Below are positions 57,237 to 64,000 of a DNA stretch of 64,000 nucleotides, piece by piece. Under the pieces are notes generated by a model, which worked only from the letters and a program-made list of their open reading frames with translations, was not told where the DNA came from and made no database searches. A program made the position numbers and the translations under genes. Positions within the stretch are counted from its first letter, which is position 1. Every line of letters starts with the position of its first letter. The stretch is from Acidobacteriota bacterium (GTDB lineage Bacteria; Acidobacteriota; Terriglobia; Bryobacterales; Bryobacteraceae): positions 153,132-217,131 of the forward strand of contig JACTMJ010000021.1 of NCBI GenBank assembly GCA_014584705.1, written 5' to 3'.

Positions 57237-57617
57237 CTACTTCGTCTTGGCCTCGATAACTTCCCCGGTCTTGCGGGCGATCCGCGTGCGGCGCGTCTTG
57301 CCACCGACCGTCTCCACTTTCTTTCCGACCCGCGTGGCGACGCCGTCGGCCGTCACCAGCATCACATTCGAGATATGGATGGAGGCTTCCTGCTCCGCGA
57401 TGCCGCCCTTGACGCCTTGCTGCGGGTTGGGGCGGATGTGGCGCTTCACCAGCATCACTCCTTCCACCACCACGCGGCTGGTCATGCGGTTGATTTCGAT
57501 GATGCGGCCGGTCTTTCCCTTGTCGCGTCCGCTGATCACCTTCACCATGTCGTTCTTGCGCAGCGCACTCTTCACCGGCCGCGCGGCCATCTTGTTCATT
57601 TGCAGTTTCGACGACAT
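57237..57617 (-). CDS. rplX: 50S ribosomal protein L24
   Basis: A 126-aa protein that starts assembly of the large subunit. The KOW motif (NDMVKVISGRDKGKTGRIIEI) is near residues 22-42. Start ATG at 57617, one base after the rplN stop, with GAGG nine bases upstream inside rplN. Two further in-frame ATGs (57599 and 57590) could also be used, because the family usually starts close to the KOW motif. Confidence 0.96.
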   Translation of the reverse strand: MSSKLQMNKMAARPVKSALRKNDMVKVISGRDKGKTGRIIEINRMTSRVVVEGVMLVKRHIRPNPQQGVKGGIAEQEASIHISNVMLVTADGVATRVGKKVETVGGKTRRTRIARKTGEVIEAKTK

Positions 57618-57618
57618 G

Positions 57619-57987
57619 TTAGATGACCTCCGGCGCCAGAGAAACAATCTTCATGTAGCGCTTGTCGCGCAGTTCGCGGGCCACCGGACCGAACACACGG
57701 GTGCCCACCGGCTCCCCGTCGTCCTTCACCAGCACGGCCGCGTTCGAATCGAAGCGGATGTAGGTTCCGTCCTTGCGGCGGGTTTCCTTGCGGACCCGAA
57801 CAATGACGCACTTGACCACTTTGCCCTTCTTCACGTTCGAATCGGGCGCCGCCTCCTTCACGCTGGCGGTGACGACATCGCCGAGACCGGCTTTCGTTCC
57901 CTTGTCGCCGCCCAGCGGAAGAATGCACATGAGCTTCTTGGCCCCGCTATTATCGGCCACCTGGAGGATTGTTCTCATTCCAACCAT
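57619..57987 (-). CDS. rplN: 50S ribosomal protein L14
   Basis: A 122-aa protein of standard length. [18 protein letters not shown] and [20 protein letters not shown] are diagnostic. It forms inter-subunit bridges and the binding site of the silencing factor RsfS. It is followed closely by rplX. Confidence 0.97.
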   Translation of the reverse strand: MVGMRTILQVADNSGAKKLMCILPLGGDKGTKAGLGDVVTASVKEAAPDSNVKKGKVVKCVIVRVRKETRRKDGTYIRFDSNAAVLVKDDGEPVGTRVFGPVARELRDKRYMKIVSLAPEVI

Positions 57988-58040
57988 GGCAAAATTCCTT
58001 CCTGCTGCCCGCGCGGACTCTCATCCGCCCGACTGTTCGG

Positions 58041-58346
58041 CTAGACGGCTTCGTCTTCGAGCACGCGCCCTGTCTTCACATCGATCTGCACCGCGCGCCG
58101 CACCACTTCCTTCAGCTTCCAGCGCTTCAGCTTGCTGATGGGCGGGTGCTCCTGGATCCGGACCAGGTCGCCCACCTTGGCGGTCTGCTCCTCGTCGTGC
58201 GCGTAGAATTTCTTTCGCACGTTGACGATCTTGCGGTAGAGAGGGTGGGAGACGCGCCGGCTGACGGCAACCACGATCGTCTTCTCCATTTTGGTGGAGA
58301 CCACGGTGCCGAGCTTCTCATTCCGATGACCGGTTGGTGTGGACAT
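58041..58346 (-). CDS. rpsQ: 30S ribosomal protein S17
   Basis: A 101-aa OB-fold protein. GTVVSTKMEKTIVVAVSRR and KVGDLVRIQEHPPISKLKRW identify it. It binds 16S rRNA early in assembly. The C-terminal extension (about 15 residues) is longer than in E. coli. The next gene, rpmC, ends four bases upstream. Confidence 0.96.
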   Translation of the reverse strand: MSTPTGHRNEKLGTVVSTKMEKTIVVAVSRRVSHPLYRKIVNVRKKFYAHDEEQTAKVGDLVRIQEHPPISKLKRWKLKEVVRRAVQIDVKTGRVLEDEAV

Positions 58347-58349
58347 GAT

Positions 58350-58571
58350 CTAGTTCCCTTTCTCCGCAGCCGCGGTGGCCGACACGGCCTCGTTCTGGCG
58401 CAGCACCGTCAGCAACCGGGCGCGGTCCTTGCGGAGTGCGCGGTACTTCTTGATTCCGTCGGCTTGCCCGAGGGAGATCTGGAAGCGCAGCCGGAATAGC
58501 TGTTCCTCGATGTCCTTTGCCTTACCGGCCAATTCGGCGGAGTTCAAATTGCGAAAATCGTCGGCCTTCAT
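58350..58571 (-). CDS. rpmC: 50S ribosomal protein L29
   Basis: A 73-aa helical protein near the exit tunnel. [18 protein letters not shown] and [19 protein letters not shown] identify it. The start at ATG 58571 has GAGGG six bases upstream; a TTG at 58577 is unlikely. Confidence 0.95.
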   Translation of the reverse strand: MKADDFRNLNSAELAGKAKDIEEQLFRLRFQISLGQADGIKKYRALRKDRARLLTVLRQNEAVSATAAAEKGN

Positions 58572-58580
58572 GAGCAACCC

Positions 58581-59000
58581 TCAAACAAACAGTTCGTCGC
58601 GTGAGATAAATTTCGTGCGGGTGGGAAGTTTCTGGGCCGCCAGGCGCATCGCCTCCTCCGCCACATCCTTGGGCACACCCTCCATCTCGAAGAGAATGCG
58701 TCCCGGCTTAATCACGGCCACCCAGCCCTCGGGCGCGCCCTTGCCCTTTCCCATACGCGTTTCAGCTGGCTTCTTCGTGATGGGCTTATTCGGGAAAATG
58801 CGAATCCACACCGAGCCGCCACGCTTGATCGAACGGGTCATCGCAATGCGCGCCGCTTCGATCTGCCGGTCCGTGATCCAGCCGCAGTCGAGCGCTTTCA
58901 GAGCGTAGTCGCCAAAGGACAGTTCCGCGCCCCGTTGGGCTTTTCCGGCCATCCGTCCCCGCTGCTGGCGGCGGTATTTGGTTTTCTTTGGCATCAACAT
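58581..59000 (-). CDS. rplP: 50S ribosomal protein L16
   Basis: A 139-aa protein at the A-site side of the large subunit. [19 protein letters not shown] and the [20 protein letters not shown] segment identify it. The spacer 59001-59104 upstream contains a hairpin with GACCGGG (59047-59053) and CCCGGTC (59065-59071). Confidence 0.97.
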   Translation of the reverse strand: MLMPKKTKYRRQQRGRMAGKAQRGAELSFGDYALKALDCGWITDRQIEAARIAMTRSIKRGGSVWIRIFPNKPITKKPAETRMGKGKGAPEGWVAVIKPGRILFEMEGVPKDVAEEAMRLAAQKLPTRTKFISRDELFV

Positions 59001-59104
59001 GGCGTTTTGTCTCCTGCTTTGGCACCCTTGCCGGAACCTTCAAGATGACCGGGTCTCCTGAAATCCCGGTCCGGCTATCCCGGCGCCTCCTGATCCGCTG
59101 TCGC

Positions 59105-60034
59105 TTATTCCTGCGCGCCGCCCTCACCCGTGTTCCGCGCTTCCGCCGATTCCGCGGCGGGGGCTACTTCCGACGGATTCGGCTGATAGACTCCGCTTTG
59201 TGCTGGAGAAGCGAGCGGAGGAAGAATGGCGGTTGGCTCCGTTGCGGCTGTTTCCGCCGGAGCGCTTGCAGCCGATGCCTGCCGGCCGGCATCGCGCCCG
59301 CCGCGGAATCCGCCTTCACGCCCGCCCTCGCGCTGCCCGCCCTCGCGGGGCCGGCGCTCTCTGCGCCGTGGACGCGCGTCACCGGCATCTCCGGTCATCT
59401 TGCGTCCGCCCTCCAGCACTTCACCTTTATAAATCCAGCACTTGATACCGATCACGCCGTACGTCGTGTGCGCTTCGGTAAACCCGTAGTCGATATCCGC
59501 GCGCAGGGTGTGCAGCGGCAGCCGACCCTGCAGATACCATTCGCTGCGCGCGATTTCCGCTCCGTTCAGGCGCCCGGATACGCGAACTTTAATTCCCTTG
59601 CAGCCGAAGCGGAGCGCCGAATCCACAGCCTTGCGCATCGCCCGCCGGAAAGCCACGCGCTTCTCCAACTGCGTTGCGATCGATTCCGAAACGAGCTGCG
59701 CGTCCAACTCCGGCTTGAGCACTTCCTGGATGTCGATGAAGACATCGCGCTTGGTGCTCTTGGCCAGGTCAGCCTTCAGCTTTTCGATTTCCGCGCCCTT
59801 GCGTCCAATCACGATGCCGGGACGGGAAGTGCGAATCGTGATCCGGAGCTTGTTACCGGGGCGGTCGACTTCGATCGAGCTGAGGCCCGCGGCTTTCAGC
59901 CGTTTGACGAGCGACTCCTTCAATCTCTGGTCTTCCTGCAGGACGCGCGAGTAATCCGCCTTCGCAAACCAGCGGGAGCGCCACGTCTTCGTGATCCCTA
60001 GCCGGAACCCATAAGGATGTGTTTTTTGACCCAT
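59105..60034 (-). CDS. rpsC: 30S ribosomal protein S3 with a long Arg/Gly-rich tail
   Basis: A 309-aa protein. The KH domain ([19 protein letters not shown]) and C-terminal S3 domain ([20 protein letters not shown]) are complete by about residue 212, where the E. coli protein nearly ends. The next 95-100 residues form a low-complexity tail: Arg/Glu/Gly blocks ([28 protein letters not shown]) and then an Ala/Pro/Thr/Glu-rich end. S3 lines the mRNA entry channel, so the tail may bind RNA or another protein. The start ATG is at 60034. Confidence 0.96.
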   Translation of the reverse strand: MGQKTHPYGFRLGITKTWRSRWFAKADYSRVLQEDQRLKESLVKRLKAAGLSSIEVDRPGNKLRITIRTSRPGIVIGRKGAEIEKLKADLAKSTKRDVFIDIQEVLKPELDAQLVSESIATQLEKRVAFRRAMRKAVDSALRFGCKGIKVRVSGRLNGAEIARSEWYLQGRLPLHTLRADIDYGFTEAHTTYGVIGIKCWIYKGEVLEGGRKMTGDAGDARPRRRERRPREGGQREGGREGGFRGGRDAGRQASAASAPAETAATEPTAILPPLASPAQSGVYQPNPSEVAPAAESAEARNTGEGGAQE

Positions 60035-60101
60035 CGTTTCTCTCTCGATTCGTCTCTGCCCGGACTCTGTTCAGGCCCGTCTTGTTCTCTTCTGGCCGTT
60101 G

Positions 60102-60449
60102 CTATTCCTTCTCCGACCGTTCCGCGACCTTCACCACAATGTGGGAGATCCGGCGCTGATAGCGGTAGGCGCGCCCCATCGGCGCGGGACGGATGCGCTT
60201 CATGCGCGGCCCTTCGTTGACGTACGCTTCACTCACCACCAGCGTGTCCACATCCACTTCGGAGGACTTGTTCTCGGCGTTTGCGATCGCGGATCGCAAT
60301 ACCTTTTCCACCGTCGGGGCGATCCCCTTGTTGGTGGTCTGCAGAACGGTGATCGCTTCTTCCGCCTTCAGACCGCGAATCAGGTCAATCACCAGGCGCG
60401 CCTTCTGCGGCGATACCCGGACGTGTCGTGCTTCGGCTCTTGCTTCCAT
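60102..60449 (-). CDS. rplV: 50S ribosomal protein L22
   Basis: A 115-aa protein lining the exit tunnel. RHVRVSPQKARLVIDLIRG and the beta-hairpin segment RMKRIRPAPMGRAYRYQRR identify it; changes in this hairpin cause macrolide resistance in other species. The ATG at 60449 has GGGAG nine bases upstream, which fixes the start against a frame reaching 60476. Confidence 0.96.
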   Translation of the reverse strand: MEARAEARHVRVSPQKARLVIDLIRGLKAEEAITVLQTTNKGIAPTVEKVLRSAIANAENKSSEVDVDTLVVSEAYVNEGPRMKRIRPAPMGRAYRYQRRISHIVVKVAERSEKE

Positions 60450-60495
60450 CGTGAATTCTCCCGCGAATCCCTCCAAGGCTCACGCCCCGGAAGAA

Positions 60496-60780
60496 CTATC
60501 CGCGCCCTCCCGACTTGTCGGACTTCCCCACGTGGCCCCGGTAGGTGCGCGTCGGCGAGAACTCGCCCAGACGGTGCCCCACCATGTTCTCTGTCACGTA
60601 AACGGGGATGAACTTCTTCCCGTTATGAACCGCGATTGTCTGGCCAATGAACTCGGGCAGGATCTGGGAACGCCGCGACCAGGTGCGGATCACCCGCTTT
60701 TCGTTGCTCTCCGCGGCCGCCGCCAGCTTCTTCACCAGATGGTCGTCGGCGAATGGACCCTTTTTTAGAGATCGGCTCAT
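60496..60780 (-). CDS. rpsS: 30S ribosomal protein S19
   Basis: A 94-aa head protein that pairs with S13. [18 protein letters not shown] and [20 protein letters not shown] are diagnostic, as is [19 protein letters not shown]. Confidence 0.97.
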   Translation of the reverse strand: MSRSLKKGPFADDHLVKKLAAAAESNEKRVIRTWSRRSQILPEFIGQTIAVHNGKKFIPVYVTENMVGHRLGEFSPTRTYRGHVGKSDKSGGRG

Positions 60781-60849
60781 ACTTGGTTACCTGTTCTTTC
60801 CCTATCCTCGAACACCGCTTCGCTTGCCGTACGCCCCTAATGGCCTCGG

Positions 60850-61677
60850 TTAACCCTTCTTCCGCCTCGAAACAATGGCATTGTCGGTCCGCTTGTTGTT
60901 GCGCGTCTTGTAGCCGCGCGTCGGAACGCCCCAGGGCGTGACCGGATGGCGGCCGCCCGAGGTGCGGCCCTCTCCGCCGCCGTGCGGGTGATCCACCGGA
61001 TTCATCGTCACACCGCGGTTGTGCGGCCGGCGGCCCAGCCAGCGGCTGCGGCCCGCCTTGCCGAGTTTCTGATTCTCATGGTCGGCGTTGCCAACGGTCC
61101 CGATGGTCGCCATACACTCGGAGGAAACGCGACGCGTCTCGCCCGAAGGCAGCTTCACGAGGGCAACCGCGCCCTCCCGGCCGAGCAACTGTGCGCCCAC
61201 ACCGGCGCTGCGCACCATCTGCCCGCCCTTTCCGGGACGCAGTTCGATGTTGTGAACCGGCGTTCCGGGCGGAATGTCCTTCAGCTTCAGCGCGTTCCCC
61301 ACCAGAATGTCCGCGCCGTCGCCCGACACCACGGAAGCGCCCACCTCAAGGCCGTTCGGGCACAGGATGTAGCGCTTCTCGCCATCCGCATAGTGCAACA
61401 GCGCAATGCGAGCCGAGCGGTTGGGGTCGTACTCGACCGAGGCAACCTTAGCGGGAACACCCGCCTTGTCGCGCTTGAAATCGATCACGCGGTAGCTCTG
61501 CTTATGACCGCCGCCAATAAAGCGCACAGCCACCCGGCCGGTGGAGGTGCGTCCCCCGGACTTCTTCTTGCCTACGGTCAGCGACTTCTCCGGCGTCTGC
61601 TTCGTGATGCCCTCGCGGGACACCGTCGTCATGAAGCGGCGGGATGGCGTTATCGGTCGGTATGTCTTAATCGGCAT
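60850..61677 (-). CDS. rplB: 50S ribosomal protein L2
   Basis: A 275-aa primary 23S rRNA binder near the peptidyl-transferase centre. [19 protein letters not shown] at the start, [20 protein letters not shown] in the centre and [20 protein letters not shown] near the end identify it; the His in the last motif is conserved. The ATG at 61677 is the family start; a frame to 61788 is an artefact. Confidence 0.97.
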   Translation of the reverse strand: MPIKTYRPITPSRRFMTTVSREGITKQTPEKSLTVGKKKSGGRTSTGRVAVRFIGGGHKQSYRVIDFKRDKAGVPAKVASVEYDPNRSARIALLHYADGEKRYILCPNGLEVGASVVSGDGADILVGNALKLKDIPPGTPVHNIELRPGKGGQMVRSAGVGAQLLGREGAVALVKLPSGETRRVSSECMATIGTVGNADHENQKLGKAGRSRWLGRRPHNRGVTMNPVDHPHGGGEGRTSGGRHPVTPWGVPTRGYKTRNNKRTDNAIVSRRKKG

Positions 61678-61724
61678 CGGTCGAGTCTCCGCTCTCCCCG
61701 GAAATCCGGGAAGCTCTTCAAAAC

Positions 61725-62030
61725 CTAGATATCTGCGTACTCCGGCACTTTCTGTCCGGGCTTGAGCCGTACGTAGGCCTTCTTCCAATCCGGAAGATAG
61801 CCGGAGTACCGGCCGCGACGCCGCAATTTGCCGTCGAGGTTAATGGTCCGTACGTCGGCCACTTTCACCTTGAAAATCGATTCCACAGCCTGGCGAACCT
61901 GCGTTTTGTTGGCGCCGACGGCGACTTCAAAACACAGCGTCTGGGTATTGTCCTTCAGGTCGTGGCTCTTTTCGGTCACAATCGGCCGGCGAAGGACGCG
62001 ATACACGCTAAGGGCGGCAATATTGCTCAT
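61725..62030 (-). CDS. rplW: 50S ribosomal protein L23
   Basis: A 101-aa protein at the exit tunnel that serves as docking site for trigger factor and [23 protein letters not shown] and [21 protein letters not shown] are diagnostic. Its start overlaps the rplD stop by four bases. Confidence 0.97.
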   Translation of the reverse strand: MSNIAALSVYRVLRRPIVTEKSHDLKDNTQTLCFEVAVGANKTQVRQAVESIFKVKVADVRTINLDGKLRRRGRYSGYLPDWKKAYVRLKPGQKVPEYADI

Positions 62031-62653
62031 GCCAGTGCCTCCGAGAGTTTGCGCGCGGCTTCTTCGGAGAGAACCACGTGCTTGTGCTTCAGCAAGTCGT
62101 ACACGGTCACCTCGCGGGTGAGAGCGAGTTTCACGCCCGGCAGGTTGCGCGATCCAAGATCGAGATTCCGGTTGTCGACGCCGTTATCGACGAGCAGAAC
62201 CGTCGCCGCTGTATTAAGCGTCTTCAGAACCCCGGCCATCGTCTTGGTGCGGTGATCCGCCAGGGTGAATTCCTTCACCACTTTCAGTTCGCCGTCGCGG
62301 AGCTTGGCCGAAAGTGCGCTGCGCAATGCGCCCAACTGCATCTTCCGTGGGAGGCGGTAAGAGTAATCGCGAGGCCGGGGACCGTGTACCGTGCCGCCCT
62401 TGCGCCAGATGGGAGACCGCACCGAACCCATGCGGGCTCGCCCGGTGCCCTTCTGCCTCCAAAGCTTCTTTCCGGAACCGGCCACTTCCGAGCGCGTCTT
62501 CGTGGACGCCGAGCCCTGACGCCGGCAGGCCATGTAGTGCCGCACGGATTCGTAAATCAGATGCTCCTTCACTTCCGCGCCGAACACGGCGTCGGAGAGT
62601 TCGAGGTCGCCCACCTTCCGGTTATTCAGATCCAACACTTCCACCATCGGCAT
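62027..62653 (-). CDS. rplD: 50S ribosomal protein L4
   Basis: A 208-aa protein. The tunnel loop (TKTRSEVAGSGKKLWRQKGT and RARMGSVRSPIWRKGGTVHG) is intact. In E. coli L4 also represses the S10 operon. ATG at 62653 has AGGAG eight bases upstream and four bases separate it from rplC. Confidence 0.97.
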   Translation of the reverse strand: MPMVEVLDLNNRKVGDLELSDAVFGAEVKEHLIYESVRHYMACRRQGSASTKTRSEVAGSGKKLWRQKGTGRARMGSVRSPIWRKGGTVHGPRPRDYSYRLPRKMQLGALRSALSAKLRDGELKVVKEFTLADHRTKTMAGVLKTLNTAATVLLVDNGVDNRNLDLGSRNLPGVKLALTREVTVYDLLKHKHVVLSEEAARKLSEALA

Positions 62654-62657
62654 GGCG

Positions 62658-63290
62658 TTATCTCCTCGACCTTCTCACAACGACGTAGGAGCCCTTCGGC
62701 CCCGGGATCGCTCCCTTGATCGCGATGACATTGTCCTCGGTATTGACGTCCACAATTTCCAGATTCCGAACCGTCACTTGGGCGGAGCCCATCTGGCCGG
62801 CCATGCGCATCCCCTTGAAGACGCGCGACGGGTAGCTCGACGACCCGATCGAACCGGGGGCGCGGTGGAACATGGAGCCGTGAGAATCCTCACCGCCGCC
62901 GAAATTATGGCGCTTGATCAACCCGGCAAACCCGCGACCCTTGCTGGTGCCCACGACATCGACCTTTTGGCGCGTCGCGAAAGCATCGGCGAGGATCTTG
63001 TCGCCTGCCTTGTAATCGCCGTCGCCCGGCGCCAGGCGAAACTCCCGGAGGAACCTCGCGGCATCAAGTGCCGCGGCCTTCAGGTGCCCCTTCGCCGGCT
63101 TAGTCATACGGGTAGGCTTCAGGTACTCGACTAGCGCCACCTGGATTGCGTCGTAACCGTCCTTGGCCGGCGTCTTCCGTTGGACGACCACACACGGCCC
63201 GGCCTGCAGAAGGGTGACAGGCACAACCTGCCCGTCCGGCCGGAACATCTGCGTCATTCCGATTTTCTTTCCAAGAATTCCTGGCACCAT
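62658..63290 (-). CDS. rplC: 50S ribosomal protein L3
   Basis: A 210-aa early assembly protein reaching to the peptidyl-transferase centre. [20 protein letters not shown] and [20 protein letters not shown] identify it. The Gln in GRMAG-type context is seen in MRMAGQMGS, where PrmB methylates in E. coli. Confidence 0.97.
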   Translation of the reverse strand: MVPGILGKKIGMTQMFRPDGQVVPVTLLQAGPCVVVQRKTPAKDGYDAIQVALVEYLKPTRMTKPAKGHLKAAALDAARFLREFRLAPGDGDYKAGDKILADAFATRQKVDVVGTSKGRGFAGLIKRHNFGGGEDSHGSMFHRAPGSIGSSSYPSRVFKGMRMAGQMGSAQVTVRNLEIVDVNTEDNVIAIKGAIPGPKGSYVVVRRSRR

Positions 63291-63377
63291 AGCTTTGCGC
63301 TGCCTATCTCGTCAGGCTGCCGGCTATCCTCTCCGGCGGCTTGACTGTAATTGTTCACACAGCCTTCGGCGGTGAGT

Positions 63378-63398
63378 CCCCGGAGGTTCCTCCAGGGG
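63378..63398 (-). promoter_or_regulatory. Hairpin in the rpsJ-rplC spacer
   Basis: CCCCGGAGG (63378-63386) pairs with CCTCC-A-GGGG (63389-63398) with one bulged A. The same 144-base spacer (63291-63434) also has GCCGG/CCGGC and CCATG/CATGG stems. There is no gene in the spacer. Confidence 0.4.
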
Positions 63399-63434
63399 CT
63401 GCCATGCGATCCATGGCGGCGAACTTCACTGCCA

Positions 63435-63764
63435 CTACTTCCGGTCTTTACCGAAAGCCTTGATTTCCACGTCAACCCCGGCGGGAAGGTCAAGCTTCAT
63501 CAGCTCGTCCACGGTTTCCTGCGTGGGCTCCAAGATATCGAGCAGCCGCTTGTGCGTGCGGATCTCGAACTGCTCCCGGGACTTCTTATCCACGTGCGGC
63601 GAACGGTTCACGGTAAATGTGTTCCGCACCGTCGGCAAAGGAATGGGACCGGCAACGCTCGCCTGCGTCCGCAGGGCCGTCCGGACGATATCCTTCGTGG
63701 ATTCGTCGAGGATGCGGTGATCGTAGGACTTGAGCCGGATGCGAATTCTTTCCCTGATTGCCAT
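63435..63764 (-). CDS. rpsJ: 30S ribosomal protein S10
   Basis: A 109-aa protein that also takes part in antitermination as Nus[21 protein letters not shown] and the [20 protein letters not shown] segment are diagnostic. The ATG at 63764 has GGAG upstream. It is the first ribosomal gene after tuf. Confidence 0.97.
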   Translation of the reverse strand: MAIRERIRIRLKSYDHRILDESTKDIVRTALRTQASVAGPIPLPTVRNTFTVNRSPHVDKKSREQFEIRTHKRLLDILEPTQETVDELMKLDLPAGVDVEIKAFGKDRK

Positions 63765-63831
63765 GTGTCCTTCTCCTTCATGCGCGGCGCGCGCCGGCCG
63801 GCTGGCCGTCACGCGCCGCCACACGTTCTAG

Positions 63832-64000
63832 CTAGTCCAGAATTTCGGTCACCGTACCGGCGCCCACCGTGCGGCCGCCTTCGCGGATCGCGAAGCGCAG
63901 TCCCTTGTCCATGGCCACCGGCGTGATCAGTTCCACCACCATCGACACGTTATCGCCCGGCATCACCATCTCCGTGCCTTCCGGCAGCGTGCAGCTTCCC
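63832..64000 (-). CDS. tuf: Elongation factor Tu, C-terminal part (5' end outside window)
   Basis: The last 55 codons of EF-Tu are visible on the minus strand, ending at TAG (63834-63832). The end of domain 3 reads [20 protein letters not shown] and [19 protein letters not shown], which is diagnostic. EF-Tu delivers aminoacyl-tRNA to the ribosome. It lies directly upstream of rpsJ, the standard str-S10 arrangement, with a 67-base spacer. Confidence 0.97.
   Translation of the reverse strand, partial: GSCTLPEGTEMVMPGDNVSMVVELITPVAMDKGLRFAIREGGRTVGAGTVTEILD

Overview
The window is a 64 kb GC-rich chromosomal segment. It is most likely from an Acidobacteriota, probably the Bryobacterales/Solibacter group. 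This placement is inferred from gene content, not from a marker tree. The supporting genes are Tat-exported Gfo/Idh/MocA oxidoreductases and sulfatases, a DUF1080 protein, a DUF2934 protein with an Ala/Lys-rich N-terminus, a fused alpha-beta 2-oxoacid dehydrogenase E1, RNase J as an RNA-processing enzyme, a PEP-CTERM protein, and a complete S10-spc-alpha ribosomal operon. No insertion sequence, prophage, CRISPR array, tRNA or rRNA gene was seen.

Layout. 1-8100: tail of an unknown gene, a bidirectional terminator, a Tat-type Gfo/Idh/MocA enzyme, an OmpH/Skp-like chaperone, a small membrane protein, a Tat-exported beta-propeller protein, fused E1 dehydrogenase, acylphosphatase and a sulfatase. 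8200-16700: secA, a membrane-anchored protein, a likely small RNA with its own promoter and terminator, rnj (RNase J), a cyclophilin, a DUF1080 protein with an internal membrane insertion, and a histone-like DUF2934 protein. 16668-20917: glutamate formiminotransferase, then a cobalamin riboswitch controlling a btuF-btuD-btuC importer. 20946-26450: an isc operon (iscR-iscS-iscU-iscA-hscB-hscA-iscX, minus strand) with a clear sigma70 promoter and an IscR-like operator. 26535-36860: mixed genes including an M14 carboxypeptidase-like protein lacking a zinc-ligand His, a phosphohistidine phosphatase, a GNAT enzyme, a TPR protein, an FAD monooxygenase behind a palindromic operator, mtnP, a GT9-like protein and a PEP-CTERM protein. 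36863-45283: an RluA pseudouridine synthase, a sugar-related minus-strand group (TIM-barrel isomerase, Gfo/Idh/MocA, HAD phosphatase) and, divergently, a lutA-lutB-sulfatase-lutC operon. 45371-46009: an outer-membrane barrel protein. 46103-64000: the S10-spc-alpha operon on the minus strand, from the 3' end of tuf to rplQ.

How the genes work together. The isc genes form a full Fe-S assembly line (desulfurase, scaffold, A-type carrier, co-chaperone/chaperone, IscX) under IscR, but without the usual ferredoxin gene. The btu genes import a corrinoid under B12 control. The lut cluster should oxidise L-lactate to pyruvate. A periplasmic sulfatase is translationally coupled inside that cluster, which suggests use of sulfated deoxysugars that end in lactate (inference). 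The ribosomal operon is canonical in order but loosely packed, and several of its spacers carry stable hairpins.

The best candidates for undescribed biology are the two-hairpin RNA upstream of rnj, the sulfatase inserted in lutABC, the DUF1080 fold split by two membrane helices, and the M14 protein with an altered zinc site.
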